Assembly: GCA_024515975.1 (NCBI GenBank)
Contig: JAMSKV010000014.1
Span: forward strand, 1-64,000
Reading direction: 5' to 3'
Source: Endosaccharibacter trunci
GTDB taxonomy: Bacteria > Pseudomonadota > Alphaproteobacteria > Acetobacterales > Acetobacteraceae
Length of the DNA stretch: 64,000 nucleotides
Shown here: one piece after another, positions 51,718 to 63,185 of the stretch
Position numbering within the stretch: position 1 is the first letter of the stretch
How the letters are laid out: each line of letters opens with the position of its first letter
Position numbers and translations under genes: made by a program
Notes under the pieces: generated by a model
Databases searched by the model: none
What the model was told of the DNA's origin: nothing
What the model saw: the letters and a program-made list of their open reading frames with translations, nothing else

Positions 51718-52950
51718 TTATTGCCGGGCCGGTTCCAGCCGGTCGAGGCGCCGCAAACCCGGAAACAGCGCCATCCAGATCAGCGCCACCGCCAGCGTTC
51801 CAGCGCCGCCCAGCACCACGGCGGCCGGCGCGCTGCCCAGGAGCGCCGCCACGCTGCCGCTTTCGAATTCGCCGAGCTGGTTCGAGGTGACGATGAACAG
51901 CATGTTCACCGCGGAAACGCGGCCCCGCATCTCGTCCGGCGTGTTCAGCTGCACCAGGGTCGAGCGCACCACGACGCTGATCACGTCGGAAGCGCCCAGC
52001 ACGATCATCGCCGCGATGGACAGCGGCAGCGAGCGCGACAGGCCGAACACGATCGAGGCCAGCCCGAACGTGATCACGGCGCCGAACATCAGCGCCCCGG
52101 CCCGCCCGCCGATCGGACGCCGCGCGAGAAGCAGAGACATGGCGAGCGCGCCGATCGCCGGCGAGGCGCGCAGGAGCCCGAGCCCGAACGGCCCCCCATG
52201 CAGGATGTCGAGCGCATAGACCGGCAGCAGCGCCGTGGCCCCGCCCAGCAGCACCGCGAACAGGTCGAGCGAGATCGCGCCCAGGATAATGGGCTTGGAG
52301 CGGATGAAGGCGATGCCGCCGAACACGGTGGTGAGCGACACCAGCCCACGCGGTCGCGGCGGCTGTTCCAGACGCACCGCGCTCATCGCGACCAGGGCCA
52401 GCAGAAACAGACCCGCGCAGGCGGCATAGGCCCAGCGCGGCGCCCCCAGCATCAGCAGGCCGCCCACGGACGGTCCGATAATGGTCGCGGTCTGCAGCAA
52501 GGAGGCGCTGAGCGCCGCGGCACGGGAGAAACGGGCCGCCGGCACCAGGCTGGGCAGAAGCGCCTGCACGGACGGCCCCTCGAACGCCTTGGCGGAGCCG
52601 AACAGCGCCACCACGCCGTAGAGCAGCCATGGCGTCACCATGCCGCGCCAGCTCGTCCAGGCCAGGAGCGCCGCGCACAGGCTTTCCACCAGCTGGCACG
52701 ACATCGCCACGCGTCTGCGGTCGAACCGGTCCGCCACCTGGCCGGACACGAACACCAGCAGCAGCATCGGCACGAACTGGGCGAGGCCGATCAGGCCCAG
52801 AGTGAGCGGGCGGTGCGTGAGCGCATAGGCCTGCCAGCCGATCGCCACCGCCTGGATCTGGAACGCCAGCGACGAGGCCGAGCGGCTGCACAGGAAACCC
52901 AGCAATCCGCGATGGCGCAGCAGCGAGCCGGTCCGCTCGGGCTCAGCCAT
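51718..52950 (-). CDS. MFS exporter (EntS-like, MFS_3 type)
   Basis: A 410-residue major facilitator protein with about twelve membrane segments. The first loop reads FVSGQVADRFDRRRVA (motif A of MFS), and the sequence ALFGSAKAFEGPSVQALLPSLVPAARFSRA near 115-145 resembles the EntS/MFS_3 group, which includes siderophore exporters. Proton-driven export of a small molecule is expected. Its start overlaps the end of the Bcr/CflA gene by 8 bp, so both are translated from the ctaA-tldD transcript. There are no siderophore genes nearby, so the substrate is open. Confidence 0.87.
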   Translation of the reverse strand: MAEPERTGSLLRHRGLLGFLCSRSASSLAFQIQAVAIGWQAYALTHRPLTLGLIGLAQFVPMLLLVFVSGQVADRFDRRRVAMSCQLVESLCAALLAWTSWRGMVTPWLLYGVVALFGSAKAFEGPSVQALLPSLVPAARFSRAAALSASLLQTATIIGPSVGGLLMLGAPRWAYAACAGLFLLALVAMSAVRLEQPPRPRGLVSLTTVFGGIAFIRSKPIILGAISLDLFAVLLGGATALLPVYALDILHGGPFGLGLLRASPAIGALAMSLLLARRPIGGRAGALMFGAVITFGLASIVFGLSRSLPLSIAAMIVLGASDVISVVVRSTLVQLNTPDEMRGRVSAVNMLFIVTSNQLGEFESGSVAALLGSAPAAVVLGGAGTLAVALIWMALFPGLRRLDRLEPARQ

Positions 52951-54196
52951 TCCCGGCCCGGCGACGATAGAACAGGAAGCACGACACCGCTCCGGCCACG
53001 CCGAACAGGATGACGGCCGCCATCGGCAGCGCGCTCACCTGCGGGAACAGCGACATCATCGCGCCGGACACGGCGCCGAACGAGAACTGCAGGGTGCCGA
53101 GAAGCGCCGACGCGCTGCCGGCATGGCGCGCATGGCCGCCCAGGGCCAGGACGGTGGCGTTGGGAGTGATGAAGCCCATCGAGGTCATCACGCCCAGCAC
53201 CGGCACCGACACGAACAGCAGCGGACAGGCCGGCGCGGCCAGCCCGAGTGCCGCCACCACACAGAGCAGCAGCGCGCTCGACGCCATCGCCGTGAGCCCG
53301 AACCGCAACAGGCGCGCGAGGCCGATCCGGTGGGCGTAGCGCGCATTGAGCTGTGTGCCGGTGATGTAGCAGGCGGCGTTGAAGCCGAACAGCAGCCCGA
53401 ACTGGGTCGGCGTGAAGTGCCGGATGCGCTCGAACACGATCGGCGTGCCGGCCAGATAGGCGAAGATGATGAAGGTGCCGAAACCGCAAATGCAGCTATT
53501 GGCGAGAAAGACCGGCTCGCGAATGATGGTGAAGACGCGCCGGAACACGTCCAGGGGCGGCAGCTTCAGGCGCGCTTGCGGCGGCAGCGTATCCGGCAGC
53601 ACGCGCCAGACGGTGACGAATTCCACGATCCCGTAGACCGTCGCGATCAGGAAGATGGAGCGCCAGGACGCGAAGCCCAGCACCAGCGAGCCCAGCGACG
53701 GCGCCAGCACCGGCACCACGCCCAGCACGAGGGTGAGCTGCGACATCAGCTGCGAGCCGCGCACGCCGGTGGCGATGTCGCGCACGATGGCGCGCGGGAT
53801 CACCATCCCGGCCGAGCCGCCCAGGGCCGCCAGGAAGCGGAAGGCACAGAAGCTCCAGATGTCGTGGCTGAGCGTGCAGCCGAGCGAGCCCACCGTATAG
53901 ACCGCCATGCCGAACAGAAGCGGCGCGCGACGGCCCCAGCGGTCCGAGGCCGGGCCCTGGGTGAACTGCCCGACGGCAAGGCCGAGGAACCAGACCGCGA
54001 GCGTCGCCTGCGCTGCGCCGCCTTCGGAGCCGAGCGCGGCCTGGATCGCCGGAAAGGCCGGCAGGTACATGTCGGTGGAAAGCGGACCGACCGCGCTGAG
54101 CGATCCCAGCAGGATCACCAGCCAGACCGGCATGCGGCCCACGGCCAGCAGGCGCGCGGTTCTGTCGGCGCGGTCGGCAACGACGGTTGAAGGCAC
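52943..54196 (-). CDS. Bcr/CflA-family drug:proton antiporter
   Basis: A 417-residue major facilitator of the Bcr/CflA subfamily. The first segment is followed by STDMYLPAFPAIQAAL, and the loop QGPASDRWGRRAPLLFGM is the subfamily form of motif A. A second signature, FLAALGGSAGMVIPRAIVRDI, marks segment five. Known members export bicyclomycin, sulfathiazole or chloramphenicol. It lies 17 bp after tldD and overlaps the EntS-like gene, giving two different MFS exporters in a row. Confidence 0.9.
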   Translation of the reverse strand: MPSTVVADRADRTARLLAVGRMPVWLVILLGSLSAVGPLSTDMYLPAFPAIQAALGSEGGAAQATLAVWFLGLAVGQFTQGPASDRWGRRAPLLFGMAVYTVGSLGCTLSHDIWSFCAFRFLAALGGSAGMVIPRAIVRDIATGVRGSQLMSQLTLVLGVVPVLAPSLGSLVLGFASWRSIFLIATVYGIVEFVTVWRVLPDTLPPQARLKLPPLDVFRRVFTIIREPVFLANSCICGFGTFIIFAYLAGTPIVFERIRHFTPTQFGLLFGFNAACYITGTQLNARYAHRIGLARLLRFGLTAMASSALLLCVVAALGLAAPACPLLFVSVPVLGVMTSMGFITPNATVLALGGHARHAGSASALLGTLQFSFGAVSGAMMSLFPQVSALPMAAVILFGVAGAVSCFLFYRRRAGNG

Positions 54197-54213
54197 GAGC
54201 GTGTCCGGCCGGG

Positions 54214-55653
54214 TCAGCGCCCGGTGCCCCCCACGGTCAGACCGGTCATCTTCAGCGTCGGCTGGCCCACGCCCACGGGCACGCCCTGGCCGTTCTTGCC
54301 GCAGGTGCCGATGCCCGGATCGAGCGCCATGTCGTTGCCGATCATGCTGACCTTGGTCATCGCGTCGGGACCGTTGCCGATCAGCGTGGCGCCGCGCACC
54401 GGTGCGGTGACGCGCCCGTCCTCGATCAGATAGGCCTCGGAGGCGGCGAAGACGAACTTGCCGGAGGTGATGTCCACCGAGCCGCCGCCGAAATTGACCG
54501 CGTAGAGCCCTTTTTTCACCGAGCGGATCATCTCCTCGGGAGAATGCGCGCCGTTGAGCATCACCGTGTTGGTCATGCGCGGCATCGGCATATGGGCGTA
54601 GGATTGCCGTCTTCCGTTGCCGGTCGGCGCCACGTTCATCAGCCGCGCATTCATGCGGTCCTGGATGAATCCGGTCAGGATGCCATCCTCGATCATCACC
54701 GTGCGCGAGGCGGGGGTGCCTTCGTCGTCCACCGTGAGCGAGCCGCGACGATCGGGCAGGGTGCCGTCATCGACCACCGTCACCCCGGGCGAGGCGACGC
54801 GCTGGCCCACCAGACCGGCGAAGGCCGAGGTGCCCTTGCGGTTGAAATCGCCTTCCAGACCGTGGCCGACCGCCTCGTGCAGCAGGATGCCGGGCCAGCC
54901 ATTGCCGAGCACCACCTCCATCTCCCCTGCCGGCGCCGGAACGCTGTCGAGATTGACCAGCGCCTGGCGCAGCGCCTCATCCACGGCGTGCTTCCAGGAG
55001 GTCTCGTTCAGCACGCGGGAGAACTCGAACCGGCCGCCGGTGCCGTAGGAGCCGCTCTCTCGCCTTCCGTCCTTTTCCACCACCACCGACACGTTGAGCC
55101 GCACCAGCGGGCGGATATCGGCGACGCGGTCGCGATCGGCGCGCAGGATCTGGACTGCCTGCCATTCCGCGGCGAGCGAGGCCATCACCTGCACCACCCG
55201 GCCGTCCCGCGCGCGGGCATAGGCGTCGATCTCGGACAGGAGCGCGGCGCGCTGGGCGAATTCGGCCTCGCGCAGCGGATTGGCATCGCCGTAGAGCCGC
55301 GCGTTGGTTGCGCGTGGCCGTTCCGCGGCGACGCCGCTGCGGCCGCGACGCACCTGCTCGACGGTGCCCGCCGCGCGCAGCAGCGCATGCTCGCTGATCT
55401 CGTCGGAATGGGCGTAGCCGGCCTCGTCGCCCAGCACGGCGCGGAGACCGAAACCCTGCGTGGTGTCGAACGAGGCGGAGCGGATCACGCCTTCCTCGAG
55501 CGAGAGGAACTCGCTTTCCCGATATTCGAGGAACAGTTCGCCGTCGTCGGTGCCCTGGAGGGCGCGTTCCACGATGCGTTCGGCTCCGGCGCGGTCCAGC
55601 GCCGCGTCCGGCCGGCCGAAGAACAGCTCGTCGGTGGTGGCAAGCGCGCTCAT
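54214..55653 (-). CDS. tldD: Metalloprotease TldD
   Basis: A 479-residue cytoplasmic metallopeptidase subunit. The zinc-binding HEAVGH is at 259-264, and the family features [22 protein letters not shown] and the C-terminal [27 protein letters not shown] are present. With TldE it degrades unfolded or modified peptides, for example in antitoxin or microcin processing. The partner gene tldE (pmbA) is not in the window. The start at 55653 overlaps the ctaA stop (ATGA); the longer frame upstream is ctaA in another frame. Confidence 0.93.
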   Translation of the reverse strand: MSALATTDELFFGRPDAALDRAGAERIVERALQGTDDGELFLEYRESEFLSLEEGVIRSASFDTTQGFGLRAVLGDEAGYAHSDEISEHALLRAAGTVEQVRRGRSGVAAERPRATNARLYGDANPLREAEFAQRAALLSEIDAYARARDGRVVQVMASLAAEWQAVQILRADRDRVADIRPLVRLNVSVVVEKDGRRESGSYGTGGRFEFSRVLNETSWKHAVDEALRQALVNLDSVPAPAGEMEVVLGNGWPGILLHEAVGHGLEGDFNRKGTSAFAGLVGQRVASPGVTVVDDGTLPDRRGSLTVDDEGTPASRTVMIEDGILTGFIQDRMNARLMNVAPTGNGRRQSYAHMPMPRMTNTVMLNGAHSPEEMIRSVKKGLYAVNFGGGSVDITSGKFVFAASEAYLIEDGRVTAPVRGATLIGNGPDAMTKVSMIGNDMALDPGIGTCGKNGQGVPVGVGQPTLKMTGLTVGGTGR

Positions 55654-56777
55654 GCGTTTCCGATCGGCAAGGGTTGGGGGGCGGCACCGCGCAGGCGGTG
55701 CAGCACGAACAGGGTCACGCCCAGCAGGATGGCGGCGAAAGTTTGATGAACCGTTCCCGCCCAGACGGGCACCACCAGCAGAAGCGTGGTCACGCCGAGG
55801 CCATACTGGACCAGCACCGCCCAGCCGAGCATGACCAGGGCGGCATGAACCGGCTGCGGCAGGCGAGCGCGCAGGCCCAGCAGAAGCGTCGCTCCCACCG
55901 ACAGCGCGGTTAGGGTCGCCAGCAGGCGGTGATCGAACTGCACGGCGGCGATGGTCTGGAACCAGTTGCGCCACAACGGACGCAGCGCGTCATAGCCTCG
56001 CGGCACCAGATGCCCGTCCATCAGCGGGAAGGTGTTGAACGAAAACCCGGCATGGGTGCCGGCGGTGAAGCCGCCGGCCATGACCGTGACAGCCAGGACG
56101 CAGGCGGTCCCGATCGCCAGACGGCGTGTCCACACCGCAGCCTGTGTCGGACGGATCGCGATCGGCGCCGGCCAGCGAACGGAAAACGCCGTCCACAGGA
56201 TCAGCGCATAAAGTGCGAAGGCGAAGCAGAGATGCAGCACCAGCTTGGCCGGCGCCACGGCGACGCTGTCCGGATCGAAGCCCGACTTCACCATGAACCA
56301 GCCGATGGCGCCCTGAAGCGCGCCCAGCACGAAGAACAGCAACAGGCGCGCGATCATCGCCGGCCGCAGCGCGCCGGTCACGGCGAAGAACACCAGCCCC
56401 ACCGTCAGCACGATGCTCATCATCCGGCCCCAGAACCGGTGAAACCATTCCAGCCAGAAAATATGCTGGAAACCGGACAGGCCGAATCCTTCATGCTCCA
56501 GACGGTATTGCGGGATCTGCTGATAGAGCGCGAACAGGTGCTCCCATTGCGCATGGGTCAGCGGGGGCATGATGCCGGACAAGGGCGCCCATTCCATGAT
56601 CGACAGGCCGGACCCGGTCAGGCGGGTGGCGCCGCCGAGCGCGATCATGCCCAGAAGCATCACGCACAAAACGAATAGCCAGGTGGAGACGCGCTTGCGG
56701 TCGCGCTCGGCGCGCGCGGGATCCGCGGCGCGTGGCAGCGGACGCGGGACGGAGGAAAGAGCGGCGTCGGGCGGCAT
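55650..56777 (-). CDS. ctaA: Heme A synthase (CtaA/COX15)
   Basis: A 375-residue inner-membrane enzyme that oxidises the C8 methyl of heme O to give heme A for cytochrome aa3 oxidase. It has eight membrane segments. The conserved [16 protein letters not shown] block follows segment one, EWFHRFWGR carries a heme-ligand His, [13 protein letters not shown] sits in the middle, and the second half has [10 protein letters not shown] and VHQTFA with further His ligands. The long form without the Bacillus disulfide Cys matches the alphaproteobacterial/mitochondrial COX15 type. It is first in an operon with tldD and is divergent from the TVP38 gene. Confidence 0.93.
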   Translation of the reverse strand: MPPDAALSSVPRPLPRAADPARAERDRKRVSTWLFVLCVMLLGMIALGGATRLTGSGLSIMEWAPLSGIMPPLTHAQWEHLFALYQQIPQYRLEHEGFGLSGFQHIFWLEWFHRFWGRMMSIVLTVGLVFFAVTGALRPAMIARLLLFFVLGALQGAIGWFMVKSGFDPDSVAVAPAKLVLHLCFAFALYALILWTAFSVRWPAPIAIRPTQAAVWTRRLAIGTACVLAVTVMAGGFTAGTHAGFSFNTFPLMDGHLVPRGYDALRPLWRNWFQTIAAVQFDHRLLATLTALSVGATLLLGLRARLPQPVHAALVMLGWAVLVQYGLGVTTLLLVVPVWAGTVHQTFAAILLGVTLFVLHRLRGAAPQPLPIGNA

Positions 56778-56895
56778 CCTCTTTGATTAGGGTCGGCGAC
56801 CGTTCTCCCGCAAGGGAGTCGCGGCCCGGACAGCCATGCGGTCCCGCGCCGGACGCACTTGTGTCGCCATGCGCCGCGATGCTACCGGCGCTGCC

Positions 56896-57618
56896 ATGCC
56901 CGCCGGTCCCACCGATCCCGCCATGTCGCCGCCGCAGGCCGCGCCGGGTTTCGATTGGCGCAAGCTGATGAAGCCGCTGTGGCTTCTGCTGGGCCTTCTG
57001 GTGATCGGGCTTGCCTTGCATCACCTGCACGGGGCCCGAGCCGGGTTGCTGCCGGCGGTTTCGGCATTGCAGGACGGTCTGCGCGGACGAATGCTGTTTC
57101 TGCTCGCAGGCACGGCGATCTGCGCCGTCGGGCTGCCGCGCCAGACCGTCTGCTTCGCGGGCGGGATCGCCTATGGGGTGGGCGAAGGGGTGGCGCTGTC
57201 GCTGCTGGCGACGCTCGCGGGGGCCACGATCGGCTTTCTCTGGGCACGCCTCGCCGGGCGCGACTGGGCCAGACACCGTTTGTCGCGCAAGGCGGATGGC
57301 TGGCTGTCGCGCCTCGACCGGCAGATCCGCGCCCAGCCCTTCATCACGGTGCTGTGCATCCGCCTCCTGCCGGTCGGCAGCGCACTGATGCTCAATCTGG
57401 CGGCGGGCGTGCTCGGCCTCCGTTTCGTGCCATTCCTGCTCGCGACCCTGGTCGGCAGCCTGCCGCAAACGCTGATCTTCGTCCTGCTCGGCAGCGGTAC
57501 CCGCATCGGCCATGCCACCCAGATCGGGCTGGCGGCCGCCCTTTTCGCGCTATCGTCTTGTCTCGGCTTCATTCTCCTGAAACGCTCCTCGCTTGCCGCA
57601 GCGCAGCGAAGCGCGTAG
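56896..57618 (+). CDS. TVP38/TMEM64 family membrane protein
   Basis: A protein of about 240 residues of the DedA-like VTT (SNARE-associated) family. It has a polar start, one long hydrophobic segment, then the VTT core. Signature pieces are [38 protein letters not shown] near 88-125 and a [27 protein letters not shown] block where FxxRxxPxxP-like residues and Asn are kept. Relatives may act in lipid scrambling or ion handling, and the function is not settled. Earlier in-frame ATGs at 56836 and 56869 and a later one at 56923 are possible. The gene is divergent from ctaA and 37 bp before apt. Confidence 0.82.
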   Translation: MPAGPTDPAMSPPQAAPGFDWRKLMKPLWLLLGLLVIGLALHHLHGARAGLLPAVSALQDGLRGRMLFLLAGTAICAVGLPRQTVCFAGGIAYGVGEGVALSLLATLAGATIGFLWARLAGRDWARHRLSRKADGWLSRLDRQIRAQPFITVLCIRLLPVGSALMLNLAAGVLGLRFVPFLLATLVGSLPQTLIFVLLGSGTRIGHATQIGLAAALFALSSCLGFILLKRSSLAAAQRSA

Positions 57619-57655
57619 AGCGCGGTCTCACGCCAGCAGAAGGGCCTTGCGCGCC

Positions 57656-58186
57656 ATGGACTCCACCAGGATGGACCTGAAGCAGCACATCCGTGGCATC
57701 CCGGATTTCCCCAAGCCGGGCATCCTGTTTTACGACATTTCGACGCTGCTGCGGAACGCGGATGCGTGGCAGGTGGCGATGGGCCGGCTTGCCCATGCCG
57801 TGGCGCCGGCGCAGCCGCATCTGCTGGCCGGCGTTGAATCGCGCGGCTTCCTGCTTGCGGCGCCGCTGGCCAGCAAGCTCGGCTGCGGCTTCATCATGCT
57901 GCGCAAGCCCGGCAAGCTGCCCGGCCGCACCGTGTCGCTCGAATACGATCTGGAATACGGCACGGACAGCCTGCACATCCAGGAAGACGCGGTGAAGCCG
58001 GGTCAGCGCGTGGTCGTTGTGGACGATCTTCTGGCCACAGGCGGCACTCTGGCGGCCGCGATCTCCCTGCTGCGCAAGGTCGGCGCGGAGGTCACCATGG
58101 CGGCGGTGATCATCGAGATCCTGGCTCTGGGCGGCCGCGATCGCCTCGGCGTTCCGGCCACGGCCCTGGTCACTTACGAATCGTGA
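57656..58186 (+). CDS. apt: Adenine phosphoribosyltransferase
   Basis: A 176-residue salvage enzyme that makes AMP from adenine and PRPP. It has the family opening [21 protein letters not shown], the [14 protein letters not shown] block, RKPGKLPG in the flexible loop, and the PRPP-binding [14 protein letters not shown] near 121-134. ATG at 57671 would shorten it by five residues and is also plausible. It follows the TVP38 gene and precedes sthA by 70 bp on the same strand. It may work with the BMP-type importer if that carries purines. Confidence 0.94.
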   Translation: MDSTRMDLKQHIRGIPDFPKPGILFYDISTLLRNADAWQVAMGRLAHAVAPAQPHLLAGVESRGFLLAAPLASKLGCGFIMLRKPGKLPGRTVSLEYDLEYGTDSLHIQEDAVKPGQRVVVVDDLLATGGTLAAAISLLRKVGAEVTMAAVIIEILALGGRDRLGVPATALVTYES

Positions 58187-58256
58187 ACCATTTGCGTTGA
58201 AGATGGTCCCCCGCGGATCAGGAGGACCATCCGCCCCACGCTGAAAGGATGCGGCG

Positions 58257-59750
58257 ATGCTGCGCGAATTCGATCTGATCGTGATCGGGAGCGGCCCGTC
58301 CGGCCGCCGCGCCGCCGTCCAGGCGGCCAAGCTGGGCAAGACCGTGCTGGTGGTGGAAAAGCAGCAGCGCCTGGGCGGCGTGTCGGTGCATACCGGCACC
58401 ATTCCGTCCAAGACGTTGCGCGAGACCGTGCTGAACCTCACCGGCTGGCGCGAGCGCGGCTTCTACGGCCTCGCCTACCGCGTGAAGCAGGACATCGAGG
58501 CCGGCGATCTCACCGCTCGTCTCACCAAGACACTTGACCACGAGGTCGAGGGCCTCAAGCACCAGTTCATGCGCAACAGGGTGCAGATGATGCAGGGCGA
58601 GGCCCGCTTCATCGATCAGCATGTGCTGGAAGTCACCGAGGATGGCGGCGACATCCATCAGCTGCGCGGCAGCCGCATCGTGATCGCCGTCGGAACCCGT
58701 CCGCATCGTCCCGATAACGTGCCGTTCAACGGCGTCACCGTGGTCGACAGCGACGGCATGATCCGTCTCGGCCGGCTGCCGAACAGCCTCGCCGTGATCG
58801 GGGCCGGGGTGATCGGCGTCGAATACGCCACCATCTTCTCCGCTCTCGATGTGCGCGTCACCCTGATCGAGCCGCGCGACACGTTCCTCGATTTCGTCGA
58901 TCGTGAGCTGATGAGCGAGTTCATCTACCAGCTCCGCGATCGCGGGGTGTCGTTCCGCCTGGGCGACAAGGTGCAGAGCATCGACATGGAGGTCGGCCAG
59001 CCGGTGGTGATGCTGGAAGGCGGCCGGAGGGTGCGCGCCGAGATGGTGCTCTACACGGCCGGTCGCGTCGGTGCCACGGATACGCTGAACCTGGAGCGCT
59101 GCGGCCTCCAGGCCGACAAGCGCGGTCGCCTGTCGGTGAACCCGGACACGTTCCAGACCGATGTGCCGCATATCTACGCCACCGGCGACGTGATCGGCTT
59201 CCCGAGCCTCGCCTCCACCGCGCTGGAGCAAGGTCGTATCGCCGCGTGCCATGCTTTCGGACAGGCCTTGCCGCCGGCGCCGAAATTCTTCCCCTACGGC
59301 ATCTATTCGGTGCCGGAGATTTCCACCGTCGGCATGAGCGAGGAAGAAGTCCGCGCCCGCAAAATTCCCTACGAATGCGGCGTGGCGCGGTTCAGCGAGA
59401 CCTCGCGCGGACACATCATGGGCCTGCAGGGCGGGCTGCTGAAGATGATCGTCTCGCTCAAGACCCGGAAGCTGCTCGGCGTGCATATCGTCGGCGAGGG
59501 CGCGACCGAACTGGTCCATATCGGCCAGGCGGTGCTGAATCTCGGCGGCACGCTGGACTACTTCCTGGAGAACACCTTCAATTATCCCACCCTCGCCGAA
59601 GCGTACAAGGTGGCGGCACTGGATGCCTGGAACCGCATGACGCCGCGAAAGGGCGAGGAGCGGGAGGAAGCGCCGATCGAGAACGCTTCCGGCCGGAACG
59701 ATACCGGCGCGAACGCGGCGACGGCGCTGCGGGCGGACGCCGCGGACTAA
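58257..59750 (+). CDS. sthA: Soluble (Si-specific) NAD(P)+ transhydrogenase
   Basis: A 497-residue flavoprotein that exchanges reducing equivalents between NADPH and NAD+. The FAD loop GSGPSG is at 11-16. The active-site stretch GGVSVHTGTIPSKTLRE (40-56) has the TIPSK motif but no CxxxxC redox pair, which separates SthA from lipoamide dehydrogenase and related disulfide reductases. The NAD(P) loop GAGVIGVEYA lies near 182-191 and the C-terminal dimer domain carries a VHIVGEGATELVHIGQ block. A polar tail of about 30 residues at the C-terminus is longer than usual. AAGGA precedes the ATG. A hairpin directly after the stop separates it from convergent accC. Confidence 0.94.
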   Translation: MLREFDLIVIGSGPSGRRAAVQAAKLGKTVLVVEKQQRLGGVSVHTGTIPSKTLRETVLNLTGWRERGFYGLAYRVKQDIEAGDLTARLTKTLDHEVEGLKHQFMRNRVQMMQGEARFIDQHVLEVTEDGGDIHQLRGSRIVIAVGTRPHRPDNVPFNGVTVVDSDGMIRLGRLPNSLAVIGAGVIGVEYATIFSALDVRVTLIEPRDTFLDFVDRELMSEFIYQLRDRGVSFRLGDKVQSIDMEVGQPVVMLEGGRRVRAEMVLYTAGRVGATDTLNLERCGLQADKRGRLSVNPDTFQTDVPHIYATGDVIGFPSLASTALEQGRIAACHAFGQALPPAPKFFPYGIYSVPEISTVGMSEEEVRARKIPYECGVARFSETSRGHIMGLQGGLLKMIVSLKTRKLLGVHIVGEGATELVHIGQAVLNLGGTLDYFLENTFNYPTLAEAYKVAALDAWNRMTPRKGEEREEAPIENASGRNDTGANAATALRADAAD

Positions 59751-59774
59751 GCGCCCGCCGCCCCGGCCGGGCGC
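59751..59774. terminator. Bidirectional hairpin between sthA and accC
   Basis: GCGCCCG (59751-59757) and CGGGCGC (59768-59774) pair across a 10-nt loop, starting at the base after the sthA stop and 25 bp beyond the accC stop. The convergent setting suits a shared terminator, though there is no T-run. Confidence 0.5.
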
Positions 59775-59799
59775 CTGTCGAGCGCCCGTCGAGCTGCTT

Positions 59800-61146
<1,347 letters not shown>

Positions 61147-61167
61147 CGACGAGGGGACCTTATTCCA

Positions 61168-61632
61168 TCACTCGATGATGGCCAGCGCTTCGCCGAACTC
61201 GACCGGCGCACCGGATTCCACCAGAAGGCGGGTCAGGGTGCCGGCACGCGGCGCCTTGATCTGGTTGAAGGTCTTCATCGCCTCGATCAGGAGCAGGGTC
61301 TGCCCGGCCGTGACCGTGCTGCCTTCGGCGACATAAGGCGCGGCGCCGGGCTCGGGCGACAGATAGACCACGCCCACCATCGGGCTGGTGACCGCGCCGG
61401 GATGCTTGGACAGGTCCGCCGGATGGACGGTCTCTGCCGCCAGCGCCGCGGGAGGGGCAGGCGGCGCGGCAGCCGCAGGCGGCGGCGCATAGGCCTGCAC
61501 GGCCGGGGCCGGCGCCCGCACTACGCGGATCCGGCTGTCCTTCTCCGAAACCTCGATCTCCGTGAGGCCGGTCTCGGTCAGGATCTCGGCCAGGGCACGG
61601 ATCGCTTCGGCGTCCATCGGCAGGCGGGTCAT
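61168..61632 (-). CDS. accB: Biotin carboxyl carrier protein of acetyl-CoA carboxylase
   Basis: A 154-residue carrier. Residues 1-40 are the conserved helical N-terminus with [19 protein letters not shown] flexible Ala/Pro linker runs from about 45 to 70, and the biotinyl domain fills the rest. The biotin attachment Lys lies in IEAMKTFN, with Thr-Phe-Asn instead of the MMN seen in Escherichia coli; the Lys-flanking Ala-Met is kept. The [19 protein letters not shown] segment is typical of bacterial BCCP. The start overlaps the aroQ stop (ATGA). Confidence 0.95.
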   Translation of the reverse strand: MTRLPMDAEAIRALAEILTETGLTEIEVSEKDSRIRVVRAPAPAVQAYAPPPAAAAPPAPPAALAAETVHPADLSKHPGAVTSPMVGVVYLSPEPGAAPYVAEGSTVTAGQTLLLIEAMKTFNQIKAPRAGTLTRLLVESGAPVEFGEALAIIE

Positions 61633-62084
61633 CGTTCGTCCTCGTCCATGATGATGTCGGCCAGCGCGGTCAAACCGAGTGCGTAGCCGCGCACGCCAAG
61701 TCCGCAGATCACGCCTACGGCAGCGTGGCTGACATAGGAGTGCCGTCGGAATTCTTCGCGGCGATGAATGTTGGAGATATGCACCTCCACCACGGGCAGG
61801 GCCACGGCGGAAAGCGCATCCATCAAAGCGATGGATGTATGGGAATAGCCGCCCGGATTGATCAGGATGCCGCGGGCCCGGGCCCGGCATTCCTGGACCC
61901 AGGAAATCAACTCGCCCTCGCCGTTGGTCTGGCGGAAGTCGATCGCAACGTCGAGTCGCTCCGCCGCCTGGGCGCAAACCTGCTCCACGTCGTCAAGCGT
62001 GGCCCGGCCATAGATGGCGGGTTCGCGCAGACCGAGCATGTTGAGGTTGGGGCCGTTCAGAACGGCGATCAAGGGCGGGCTCAT
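61629..62084 (-). CDS. aroQ: Type II 3-dehydroquinate dehydratase
   Basis: A 151-residue shikimate-pathway enzyme that forms dodecamers and removes water from 3-dehydroquinate. It shows [17 protein letters not shown] with the catalytic Arg and Tyr, an [12 protein letters not shown] block, NPGGYSHTS, and [17 protein letters not shown] with the catalytic His. It begins the aroQ-accB-accC operon, an arrangement common in alphaproteobacteria, and overlaps accB by 4 bp. The divergent gene 342 bp away is the RlpA-family gene. Confidence 0.96.
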   Translation of the reverse strand: MSPPLIAVLNGPNLNMLGLREPAIYGRATLDDVEQVCAQAAERLDVAIDFRQTNGEGELISWVQECRARARGILINPGGYSHTSIALMDALSAVALPVVEVHISNIHRREEFRRHSYVSHAAVGVICGLGVRGYALGLTALADIIMDEDER

Positions 62085-62426
62085 TCTGTCCCGGCCCCTA
62101 GCATGCCGTCATCCAGCCTCCAAGTGCGGGCGCCGGGACCGTCCGGCAGCGTCGCGGCAAGGCGGTCCTGTGCGGCGCACAATAAACGCTGGATGGGCGA
62201 CCAATAACGCGAGTCCGCTTCCGGTCGAGAAGGGCGAAACCGATGCGTTGCAACAATGCGATGCAAAGGTTCCATAAAGTCCTCACATTCTTTTCGGGCC
62301 CGCTTAGCGTTCTGTTAACCGATGCATCGGTAGAAAGGGCTTGATCTTCAGGACGTGATCGTCCTCTACTAACCGTGAACAGGACAGGACGGAACGAACG
62401 TGCAGGAAACAAGGCGGCTACAGAGG
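62085..62426. other. Divergent intergenic region between aroQ and the RlpA-family gene
   Basis: About 340 bp with promoters for both directions expected. The half near 62270-62370 is less GC-rich, and holds a short AGGACG/CGTCCT hairpin (62350-62355 with 62360-62365) in the leader of the RlpA-type gene. No gene or clear -35/-10 pair stands out. Confidence 0.45.
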
Positions 62427-63185
62427 ATGAAGGGGATTGTCACCACCCGCTTCACCATCGCATTTGCCGCTCCTGCCGTCGCAGCGTTCGTGTCCAGCGT
62501 TTCGGCGTCCGCCGCGACCAGCCCGGCCGTCGCACCCGTCCCGGCTCAGTCCGCGCAGGTGCAGACTACCCAGCCGCAGCCGATCCATGTGACCGCTTGG
62601 GCCGCGTCCGTTCGCGAGCATCTTGGACTGGGCGACAGCCGTCCTGCCGATCCGGTCGCCGATGCCAGTGCCCAGGTCGCACCCCATGGCGTGACCGCCT
62701 GGGCCCGTTCGGTGGAAGCCCATCTCGCAAGCCGTGCGCATCGCGCTGCCCAGGCCGGGCGCGCCGCGCTGGCCTGGTCTGAAAGCGGCATGGCGTCCTG
62801 GTATGGCGGCCGCCATGCCGGCCATCGCACCGCCAATGGCGACACCTTCAACCCGATGCAGCTCACCTGCGCGCATCCGACCCTGCCGCTCGGTACGAAG
62901 GTGCTGGTCACCTCGGAGACCACCGGACGGTCCGTTGTCGTCACGGTGAACGATCGCGGGCCCTTCGGCGGCCGGATCGTCGATCTGTCCCGCGCCGCGG
63001 CTGCCCGTATCGGCATGCTCGGCGCCGGCACAGACAACGTCACGCTCCAGCCAGCGACGGCGGAAGCGGTGGAAGTGGCCCAGGCCGACGAGTCCGACAC
63101 CAGCGATCAGGCGATCGCCGCCGCCAATGACGGCGTCACTCCGTCGCGACATGGTCGGCGACATACGCGCCACGGCGGCCGATAG
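62427..63185 (+). CDS. rlpA: RlpA-family septal-ring/lytic-transglycosylase-type protein
   Basis: A 252-residue exported protein. Residues 1-30 form a signal peptide ending SASA. After a Pro/Gln linker, two copies of a short motif occur: [13 protein letters not shown] at 54-66 and [13 protein letters not shown] at 88-100. The double-psi beta-barrel domain spans about 120-208 with GMASWYGG (121-128), a TANGDTFNP segment, and VNDRGPF (174-180) with the Asp expected to act on peptidoglycan. No SPOR domain is present; the C-terminus is acidic and then Arg/His-rich. No lipobox Cys is seen, so it should be periplasmic. GTG at 62400 is an alternative start. The last 50 bp overlap the convergent YihY gene. 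Confidence 0.85.
   Translation: MKGIVTTRFTIAFAAPAVAAFVSSVSASAATSPAVAPVPAQSAQVQTTQPQPIHVTAWAASVREHLGLGDSRPADPVADASAQVAPHGVTAWARSVEAHLASRAHRAAQAGRAALAWSESGMASWYGGRHAGHRTANGDTFNPMQLTCAHPTLPLGTKVLVTSETTGRSVVVTVNDRGPFGGRIVDLSRAAAARIGMLGAGTDNVTLQPATAEAVEVAQADESDTSDQAIAAANDGVTPSRHGRRHTRHGGR

Noticed and set aside
49483-53013. A plus-strand open frame of 1,176 codons antisense to the DUF1217 and MFS genes
   Set aside because: The translation is Arg/Gly/His/Gln-rich without domains, and the minus-strand genes have clear families and ribosome sites. It reflects codon bias in high-GC DNA.
58257-59750. Lipoamide dehydrogenase or mercuric reductase assignment for the sthA gene
   Set aside because: The redox-active Cys pair is absent and the TIPSK active-site spelling is that of the soluble transhydrogenase.
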